Shown here: positions 1-4,715 of the stretch, in pieces
How the letters are laid out: each line of letters opens with the position of its first letter
How positions within the stretch are numbered: position 1 is the stretch's first letter
From: Thermoplasmata archaeon
GTDB lineage: Archaea > Thermoplasmatota > Thermoplasmata > SG8-5 > JAGLSY01
Length of the DNA: 6,679 nt
Direction of reading: 5' to 3'
Assembly (NCBI GenBank): GCA_023137005.1
Contig: JAGLQE010000405.1
Location: 1 to 6,679 of the forward strand
Notes under the pieces: generated by a model
Databases searched by the model: none
What the model saw: the letters and a program-made list of their open reading frames with translations, nothing else
Told to the model about the DNA's origin: nothing
Translations under genes and position numbers: made by a program

Positions 1-77
1 TCAGGCGGGGCATGTTCAAAGAGTCGATGCTCTGCTGATGAAATGCCCGCTAGCTTATCGCTCCCGCCACACCCCAT
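1..77 (-). CDS. possible 5' end of an unidentified gene running off the left edge
   Basis: An open frame starts at an ATG on the minus strand at position 77 and stays open to the window edge, giving 25 codons (MGCGGSDKLAGISSAEHRLF then EHAPP). I do not recognise the protein. Support is the position of the ATG: an ATATATTTT element on the same strand (108-100) is centred about 27 bases upstream, the distance expected for a leaderless archaeal transcript. No ribosome-binding site is visible, which fits leaderless initiation. The frame is short, and plus-strand frame 1 is also open here, so chance is a real alternative. If real, the gene is divergent from rpiA and shares its upstream region. Confidence 0.33.
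   Translation of the reverse strand, partial: MGCGGSDKLAGISSAEHRLFEHAPP
5..50. other. GC-rich imperfect inverted repeat
   Basis: Bases 5-9 plus 11-13 (GCGGG, CAT) pair with 43-50 (ATGCCCGC), leaving G10 bulged. Inside, AGAG at 20-23 pairs with CTCT at 30-33. A third block, CCCGCC at 63-68, could pair instead with GGCGGG at 4-9. This could be part of a structured RNA or a terminator of something to the left. It could also be a by-product of the possible coding frame on the minus strand. It does not fold as a tRNA: there is no T-arm where one would be needed. Confidence 0.3.
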
Positions 78-99
78 ACAACAAACCTACCCTCACAGC

Positions 100-108
100 A
101 AAATATAT
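100..108. promoter_or_regulatory. TATA-like element, possibly bidirectional, upstream of rpiA
   Basis: AAAATATAT lies in an otherwise mixed-composition stretch. Its centre is about 31 bases before the rpiA ATG at 135, so transcription would start around 130, with a leader of roughly five bases. On the other strand it lies about 27 bases before the ATG at 77. Archaeal TATA boxes sit about 26 bases before the transcription start, so one near-symmetric element could serve both directions. No convincing separate BRE was seen. Confidence 0.4.
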
Positions 109-134
109 CCTCATTGATGTATTATGGGTCCACA

Positions 135-830
135 ATGACATTAGATCCAGAACAGGCCAAAAAGCTGGTCGGAGAAAAGGCCGCAGAGTTCGTTAAGGAC
201 GGTATGATAGTGGGCCTGGGCACTGGCTCCACGGCTTATTACACGATAAACAAGCTGGGCGAGATGGTGGCCAATGGTCTGAACATAAAGGCCATACCAA
301 CATCCAAGGCATCCGAGGAGCAGGCCATCAAGGTCGGCATTCCATTGGTAACTCTGGATACTCATACTGTTATAGATATCACGATAGATGGCGCGGATGA
401 GATCGACCCCGACCTGAATTTGATCAAGGGACTTGGAGGCGCATTACTTCGTGAAAAGATAGTGGCCTGTGTGTCGAAACAGGAAATAATCATTGCGGAC
501 GAGCGAAAGATAGTGAAGAAACTGGGCACTCGTTCTCCCCTGCCGGTGGAGATAGTCCCCTTCGGCCTGGAAGTTTGCCTTTCAAAATTAAAGCCATTAT
601 GCAAGGATCTGGCTCTTAGAATGAGAGATTCTGAACCATTCATAACTGATAATGGAAATTACATATTGGACCTATCCTTTGGCGAGAATGGGATAGAAAA
701 TGCGGTCGAGCTGGAAGCTATACTGAACAATATCCCTGGCGTTGTGGAGAATGGCCTTTTCATAGGCCTGGCTACATCTGCAATTGTTGAATCCGAAGGA
801 GAGTTAAAGATACTCAAGAGACCGAATTGA
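135..830 (+). CDS. rpiA: ribose-5-phosphate isomerase A
   Basis: Interconverts ribose 5-phosphate and ribulose 5-phosphate in the cytosol, supplying ribose for nucleotides. The protein is 231 residues, normal for RpiA. Visible motifs are the phosphate-binding loop GTGST (29-33), DGADE (85-89, with D85 and D88), K98, and E107 in ALLREK. The spacings D85-K98 and K98-E107 match D81, K94 and E103 of the E. coli enzyme, where the glutamate is the catalytic base. Also typical are IADERK in the middle and NNIPGVVENGLF near the C terminus. The frame extends upstream to an ATG at 117 and a TTG at 114, but MTLDPEQAKKL is the usual family start, and the ATG at 135 fits a leaderless transcript from the A/T element at 100-108. 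The segment KGLGGALLREK is closer in feel to bacterial RpiA than to the Methanocaldococcus form, a by-eye impression only. The gene is intact and stands alone here, converging on the next gene. Confidence 0.96.
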   Translation: MTLDPEQAKKLVGEKAAEFVKDGMIVGLGTGSTAYYTINKLGEMVANGLNIKAIPTSKASEEQAIKVGIPLVTLDTHTVIDITIDGADEIDPDLNLIKGLGGALLREKIVACVSKQEIIIADERKIVKKLGTRSPLPVEIVPFGLEVCLSKLKPLCKDLALRMRDSEPFITDNGNYILDLSFGENGIENAVELEAILNNIPGVVENGLFIGLATSAIVESEGELKILKRPN

Positions 831-850
831 TCGACAAATGTCGTTCGATC
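829..850. other. small inverted repeat between convergent genes
   Basis: GATCGA (829-834) pairs with TCGATC (845-850), and a smaller CGAC/GTCG pairing lies inside it. It begins at the rpiA stop codon, in the 53-base gap between two converging genes. No T-run follows directly; the nearest is at 905-909, inside the opposing gene. It may help end transcription, but the evidence is weak. Confidence 0.25.
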
Positions 851-883
851 CTGTTCAATCCATTAATCGAAATTATCCATCGG

Positions 884-1252
884 TCACTTGACCAATTTCT
901 TCAATTTTTCGATATTGGATTGGATCTCTTTGACTTTCTTCTCTTCTTCTTTCTCTACGGCTTCAATAATTTTAACGAACGGCATCGCCAATTTATAGGC
1001 GTGTACCGGCCTCCCCTTGCCTTCCTTCTTGATGTCGCGCTTCTTAACCCATTTCTTGACCCTGAGGTCCTGCATGACGATTGACACTTCTGGCTGCCTT
1101 AAAGCGGTGATCCCCTCTATGGTAACGGAGATCGTTTCTTTCCCATCCGCCAAAACCACAATCGTCTTTGCCATGTTTTTAGACATGCCAGTATTCACGA
1201 GATGGTTAATGATGGCTTCATCTTTCTTTGTCAATGCTGTTTTGGCGCTCAA
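884..1252 (-). CDS. small winged-helix transcriptional regulator
   Basis: A 122-residue, probably DNA-binding protein of the archaeal MarR/TrmB-like winged-helix type. Helices cover about 11-36. The likely recognition helix starts at LRQPEVS (51-57) and runs to about 64. A basic strand-turn-strand wing, with GKGRP at 78-82, follows up to YKL (86-88). Residues 92-122 form one highly charged helix rich in E and K (VEKEEEKKVKEI), probably a dimerisation coiled coil. No ligand domain is present, so it is either constitutive or sensitive to something bound at the dimer interface. No ATG begins the frame. A TTG at 1252 gives the full fold, and a second TTG at 1234 is the alternative. The next ATG, at residue 23, would cut away the first helix. 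It converges on rpiA and is divergent from the signalling operon, so that operon or its own gene is a candidate target by position only. Confidence 0.82.
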   Translation of the reverse strand: MSAKTALTKKDEAIINHLVNTGMSKNMAKTIVVLADGKETISVTIEGITALRQPEVSIVMQDLRVKKWVKKRDIKKEGKGRPVHAYKLAMPFVKIIEAVEKEEEKKVKEIQSNIEKLKKLVK

Positions 1253-1268
1253 GTTTATACACCATCGC

Positions 1269-1293
1269 TTATATTTAAGTAGAGGTATATATT
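1269..1293 (-). promoter_or_regulatory. candidate promoter elements for the winged-helix regulator
   Basis: Two minus-strand TATA-like elements lie here: TTAAATATAAG over about 1269-1279 and AATATATAC over about 1285-1293. The second would place the transcription start near 1263, about ten bases before the TTG at 1252. The first would place it near 1247, inside the gene, and would favour the TTG at 1234. Which one is used cannot be settled from the sequence. Confidence 0.35.
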
Positions 1294-1295
1294 AG

Positions 1296-1435
1296 TTTCT
1301 ATTTCTATATTTGTATTTCTATTAATAAATTCATTAAGTCATATTCTAATGGCTGGCTATTGACAAAAAAATTAATAAAACCGAAAAATATATAAATGAT
1401 TAGTTGGTGTTTTATAATAATTCTGTTATTTCTAT
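1296..1435. repeat. four copies of TTTCTAT in the divergent intergenic region
   Basis: TTTCTAT occurs at 1296-1302, 1302-1308, 1316-1322 and 1429-1435, all on the plus strand. The last copy is followed by AATAATAATTAT. The region is very rich in A and T, so some recurrence is expected by chance. The clustering of three copies within 27 bases is the part worth noting. They could be binding sites for either flanking DNA-binding protein. Confidence 0.3.
1383..1397 (+). promoter_or_regulatory. BRE/TATA-like promoter, distal, for the signalling operon
   Basis: GAAAAA (1383-1388) directly followed by TATATAAA (1389-1396) matches the archaeal BRE plus TATA pattern well. Transcription would start near 1418, leaving a leader of about 85-100 bases before the first gene. 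The central part is nearly symmetric, so it could also read leftwards. Confidence 0.45.
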
Positions 1436-1474
1436 AATAATAATTATGTTGTGAAATATCATAAATAATTCAAT

Positions 1475-1489
1475 GAGGAAATATATTAG
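1475..1489 (+). promoter_or_regulatory. BRE/TATA-like promoter, proximal, for the signalling operon
   Basis: GAGGAA (1475-1480) followed by ATATATTA (1481-1488) has the order of a BRE and TATA box. Its centre is about 32 bases before the ATG at 1516, so the transcript would carry only a few leader bases. This favours the ATG at 1516 over the TTG at 1504 as start of the first gene. Confidence 0.45.
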
Positions 1490-1515
1490 TATTCAAAGAC
1501 CTATTGTCAAAACAC

Positions 1516-1959
1516 ATGGTTTCCGGGGAAAAGAAGGATGAGAGGAAATGGGTCGGTGTGAGGATATCGAAGGCCATGATGCATCAGGTCAGCGAGATCA
1601 TAGAGGGCCATCCGGAATTGGCTTACAGCACGCCCAATGACTTCATCAGGGATGCCACACGCAGGCGCATAGAGATCATCATGGAGAGGGAGATGGTGGC
1701 AAGGGCCAATATCACTGCTCTTCCTGATAGGGTGGAATCCATAATCGAGGATGCTGTGGGCGAGGGTCTTGCCAGAGATCTGGAGACCGAGCTCAGGAAG
1801 CTACTCGAACATATAGACCCAAAGAAGGATCCAGATGGTTTCATGAAGGGTGTCAAGAAGATACTCTCATCAACCTTTGGACCAACCATGGCAGAGACCA
1901 TTGCCAGCAGGATAATAAGTGAAAGCAATGGGAACAGTGACAGGGGAATTGAGGTATGA
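1516..1959 (+). CDS. ribbon-helix-helix domain protein, partner of the KaiC-like ATPase
   Basis: A 147-residue protein. The N terminus looks like a ribbon-helix-helix (CopG/MetJ-type) DNA-binding unit: strand WVGVRI (12-17), a helix over about 19-30, then a turn and second helix from STPNDFIRDATRRRIE (38-53) to about residue 60. That fold dimerises and reads DNA with the paired strands. Residues 60-147 are mostly predicted helix and are not recognised; a conserved-looking stretch is SSTFGPTMAETI near the C terminus. The frame opens at a TTG at 1504, but ATG 1516 fits the promoter at 1475-1489 better. Its last codon and stop overlap the ATG of the KaiC-like gene (ATGA), so the two are probably translationally coupled and made together. 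I infer that it is the DNA-binding output or a regulator of that ATPase. The C-terminal half could equally be a protein-binding domain. Confidence in the domain is good, in the role low. Confidence 0.82.
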   Translation: MVSGEKKDERKWVGVRISKAMMHQVSEIIEGHPELAYSTPNDFIRDATRRRIEIIMEREMVARANITALPDRVESIIEDAVGEGLARDLETELRKLLEHIDPKKDPDGFMKGVKKILSSTFGPTMAETIASRIISESNGNSDRGIEV

Positions 1960-3434
1960 GTATGAAGGTGAAGACCGGAATAGAGGGATTGGACGAGATC
2001 ACCATGGGGGGCGTTGTGGAGAACTCGATAGTATTGCTTAGTGGATGCGGGGGAGCGGGTAAGACAATTCTTGCCTCTCAATTCCTGATAAACAATGCGG
2101 CAGAGACTGGAGAGAAGGGTCTATTCATAACCATGGAGGAAGGAAGATCGAATATCATCAACTCCTTGCCCAGCGGGCTCCGTAAGACCCTGGATGAGAA
2201 TGAGAACAAGGTATGGTTCCTTGATCTATCGACCATCAGGCAGCTATCTGCTCCGGATGCTGGCAAGGATGATATTGCCTCCAGTGTGCTCAATGTGGAG
2301 ATAATGATCGAGATAATCGAGACCTGGGTAAGGGAAAAAGGAATCAGTAGATTGGTATTGGACGGCATAGCCTCTTTTGGCCTTCTTTACGAGAAGTCGA
2401 CAGAATTCAGGAATGCCCTGTTTAGAATAGTTTCCAAGCTCAAATCCCTGCATATCACTACTATAATCACAACAGAGATAAATGATCAGGATAGACTATC
2501 TCGCCTTGGGGTGGAGGAATTCGTCACCGACGCTATAATCCGGATAACCCGCATCAATGGAAGACGGTATATCGAGGTCCTGAAGATGAGAGGCAGTGAT
2601 TTTATTTCTGGTAAACATTCATGTGAGATCACGGATGCCGGAGCCAGGGCATTTCCAATCCTGAATCCCATATCAGATATTCCCAAGACCGATACCAAGA
2701 TAAGCACGGGCATAAAGGGTCTGGACAATATGTCCGATGGCGGATATTACAGGGGCGATGCCATCCTGGTAAGTGGAAGTGCCGGAACAGGCAAGACCAC
2801 GATGGCTCTCCAATTCATAGACGAGGCCGCCCGAAATGGCAAAAAGGCAATTTACATTGGGTTCGAGGAGAATCCAATGGAGTTAAAGCGTAATGCGGCT
2901 GGTTTTGGCATAGATCTAGAGGGGTACGAGGAGAAGGGTCTGGTCAAGATAATGCACAGCACCTCTGGCGATCTGGATCCAAATAAGCACGCCCAGGAGA
3001 TAAGCCGCTCATTGGAGGGTGTTGAAAGGGTGGTCATCGATACTATTTCAGATTATGGATCGATAAGCCATGAAGCGGGGCTCAAGAACTTCCTGAACAC
3101 ATTGATAATCCTGTTCAAGAATCACAATATAACCTCATTGATGACAGTGGAGACCGATGAGCTGATGGGTATCACCAATCTTTCGAGCCAGGGAACATCC
3201 AGCAATATAGTCGATGGTATCATCATGCTGAGATATGTGGAGATAGGTTCCGAGATGAAAAAGGCCCTCAATATCCTTAAACTACGGGGAACAAAGCACA
3301 AGCAGGAGATCAAGGAGTACGATATCACATCCGCTGGCATAGTTATAGAGGAAAAGTTCGTGGGTATGGAAGGAGTATTGACAGGCTCTCCAAGAAAATC
3401 CATGACCGACAGGGTGGAGAAGTTCTTTGATTGA
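1956..3434 (+). CDS. KaiC-like double-domain RecA-type ATPase
   Basis: A 492-residue soluble ATPase with two tandem KaiC/RecA domains, like the cyanobacterial clock protein KaiC, which forms a double-ring hexamer. Domain 1 has Walker A GCGGAGKT (30-37), paired glutamates E61-E62, Walker B aspartate D136 and KMRG (210-213). Domain 2 has GSAGTGKT (274-281), E304-E305, D362 and KLRG (442-445). Both sites therefore look competent for ATP hydrolysis. At the KaiC autophosphorylation site, an ungapped alignment anchored on VDGIIMLRYVEI puts S416 at KaiC S431 but N417 at T432. The C terminus ends just after GSPRKSMTDRVEKFFD, so the long KaiC tail that binds KaiA is cut short. No kaiA or kaiB is present. 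The start overlaps the upstream stop; GAGGT at 1951-1955 is better spaced for a second ATG at 1962. In archaea such proteins have been proposed as signalling hubs, and the kinase and receiver genes downstream agree with that. I use no symbol because a clock role is unsupported. Confidence 0.93.
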   Translation: MSMKVKTGIEGLDEITMGGVVENSIVLLSGCGGAGKTILASQFLINNAAETGEKGLFITMEEGRSNIINSLPSGLRKTLDENENKVWFLDLSTIRQLSAPDAGKDDIASSVLNVEIMIEIIETWVREKGISRLVLDGIASFGLLYEKSTEFRNALFRIVSKLKSLHITTIITTEINDQDRLSRLGVEEFVTDAIIRITRINGRRYIEVLKMRGSDFISGKHSCEITDAGARAFPILNPISDIPKTDTKISTGIKGLDNMSDGGYYRGDAILVSGSAGTGKTTMALQFIDEAARNGKKAIYIGFEENPMELKRNAAGFGIDLEGYEEKGLVKIMHSTSGDLDPNKHAQEISRSLEGVERVVIDTISDYGSISHEAGLKNFLNTLIILFKNHNITSLMTVETDELMGITNLSSQGTSSNIVDGIIMLRYVEIGSEMKKALNILKLRGTKHKQEIKEYDITSAGIVIEEKFVGMEGVLTGSPRKSMTDRVEKFFD

Positions 3435-3437
3435 TAC

Positions 3438-3443
3438 GGTGAT
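3438..3443 (+). promoter_or_regulatory. ribosome-binding site fixing a TTG start
   Basis: GGTGAT is complementary to the ATCACC at the 3' end of archaeal 16S rRNA. It lies five bases before the TTG at 3449. This supports TTG as the kinase start, since no ATG in that frame occurs until residue 28, which would remove part of the first membrane helix. Confidence 0.6.
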
Positions 3444-3448
3444 GTAGT

Positions 3449-4711
3449 TTGAACAAGATCATTGAGAAATTGACTGATAGCCCCATAAAGGATCCATATA
3501 AAGCCCAGCAGGCGCGGATATTTCACATAATGGTATTGAGCTTTGGTGCAATTTTATTAACTGGAATTATTGCATTACTGATCCATAATACAATACATCA
3601 TCCGACCTTGAATGATATATCATTACAGGTCATTGCCATAGTCTCTCTGACCGTTCTGTCCTCTTATTTTATCTCCAGGAAAGGCCACCACCATTTAGGG
3701 ATCTATATTTTCCTTATAGGTATCACGGCAATGACCTCATATGCTATGTACAATCGAGGCCTTTCATTTACATTGTTATTAGTGTATGCGATATCCGTGG
3801 TCACAGCTGGCCTTTTGGTAGGGCCGAAAAGCTCATTTGTGTTCGCACTGCTCAGTATTATAAGTTATCTTGCAACATTCAATCAACTGTCTTCTGAAAA
3901 TAGGATCATACACCCAGATATTCCCGATATGCTGGCTTTCAATACTGTGGCATTTGTCAGTTCTGTGCTTGTATTGGCTATTTTAACATCACTTATATCT
4001 TTGGGTGTGAAGCAGAGGGTGAATGAACTGCAGAGGAGCAATAAACAGCGTGCCAAAGCGGTCAGGGAAACTAAAAGGGCTTTGAAAGAAAAAGATATTC
4101 TTCTCAGGGAGATACATCATCGGGTGAAGAACAATCTTCAGGTCATCTCAAGTCTATTGAGCCTACAATCTGGTCAGCATGTTGGTGGATCTCCTTATGA
4201 GGTCTTGCAGGATACTCAGAATCGAGTGAAATCCATGTCATTGATCCATGAGAAACTATACATGGCCTCGGATATATCTCATATAGATTTTGATGACTAC
4301 CTTAAGGTCCTGGTAGATCACATGGCTATGTCATATATGATAAATCCAGATTCTGTCAAGATCGATGTGAATGTGGATGATATTGTTCTGGATGTGGACA
4401 CTGCCATATCCTGTGGCCTGGTGGTCAATGAGCTGGTATCCAATAGCATGAAGTATGCTTTCAAAGACCAAGCTGAGGGAAAGATCTCTATAAGCATGGA
4501 ATTAGAAGAATCTGGCAATTTTATGATACTCACGATCGAGGACAATGGAATTGGAATGCCAGCCTCACTTGACATAAAGAATCTTGATTCCCTTGGCCTG
4601 CAGTTGGTGGATACCCTTGTTTGCGAGATGAGGGGCAATGCTCGCTTGATAAGCAAAGAAGGAACAAAATTTATAATCACCATCCCCTATTCAGTGTCCA
4701 GGGGAGACTAA
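3449..4711 (+). CDS. six-helix membrane histidine kinase, HisKA_2 class
   Basis: A 420-residue sensor kinase. Six membrane segments lie at about 24-46, 57-75, 83-101, 105-124, 129-145 and 161-186; charged loops (RK at 77-78, K127, KQR 188-190) put both ends in the cytoplasm. There is no sizeable outside domain, so the signal is probably sensed in or near the membrane. A helical linker (190-216) leads to the HisKA_2 phosphoacceptor motif LREIHHRVKNNLQV (219-232), with H224 the likely phosphorylated residue. The ATP-binding domain follows: N box N327-E328 to N332, DNGIGMP (365-371), SLGLQLV (381-387) and GTKF near the end. No own receiver is present. Start TTG is supported by GGTGAT five bases ahead. 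It lies 14 bases after the KaiC-like gene and 4 before the receiver gene, its likely partner. The membrane part is more AT-rich than its neighbours, and matches no sensor family I can name. Histidine clusters border it (H46, H50, H51; H80-82). Confidence 0.93.
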   Translation: MNKIIEKLTDSPIKDPYKAQQARIFHIMVLSFGAILLTGIIALLIHNTIHHPTLNDISLQVIAIVSLTVLSSYFISRKGHHHLGIYIFLIGITAMTSYAMYNRGLSFTLLLVYAISVVTAGLLVGPKSSFVFALLSIISYLATFNQLSSENRIIHPDIPDMLAFNTVAFVSSVLVLAILTSLISLGVKQRVNELQRSNKQRAKAVRETKRALKEKDILLREIHHRVKNNLQVISSLLSLQSGQHVGGSPYEVLQDTQNRVKSMSLIHEKLYMASDISHIDFDDYLKVLVDHMAMSYMINPDSVKIDVNVDDIVLDVDTAISCGLVVNELVSNSMKYAFKDQAEGKISISMELEESGNFMILTIEDNGIGMPASLDIKNLDSLGLQLVDTLVCEMRGNARLISKEGTKFIITIPYSVSRGD

Positions 4712-4715
4712 AGGA

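Noticed and set aside
36..42. TGATGA resembling box C of a C/D-box guide RNA.
   Set aside because: No correctly placed box D or the internal C'/D' pair on the same strand.
4..69. A tRNA-like layout: GGCGGGG (4-10) can form a 7-pair stem with TCCCGCC (62-68).
   Set aside because: Only about 66 bases, with no T-arm or TTC loop next to the 3' strand, no fitting D-arm and no CCA.
827..1295. Plus-strand open frames opposite the winged-helix gene.
   Set aside because: Phe/Leu-rich translations that mirror the Lys/Glu-rich minus-strand protein; shadows of it.
1253..1503. A CRISPR leader or array, or a replication origin, suggested by AT-richness and short repeats.
   Set aside because: The repeats are 7 bases long and irregularly spaced, with no spacer pattern, no origin-box motif and no initiator gene nearby.
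1623..2081. Minus-strand open frame of 152 codons opposite the RHH gene and the start of the ATPase gene.
   Set aside because: Lies opposite two well-supported genes and gives a low-complexity, Ser/Leu-rich translation without motifs.
1956..3434. A circadian clock locus of the kaiABC type.
   Set aside because: No kaiA or kaiB here, the KaiC tail is short and T432 is replaced by Asn; the general KaiC-like signalling reading is safer.
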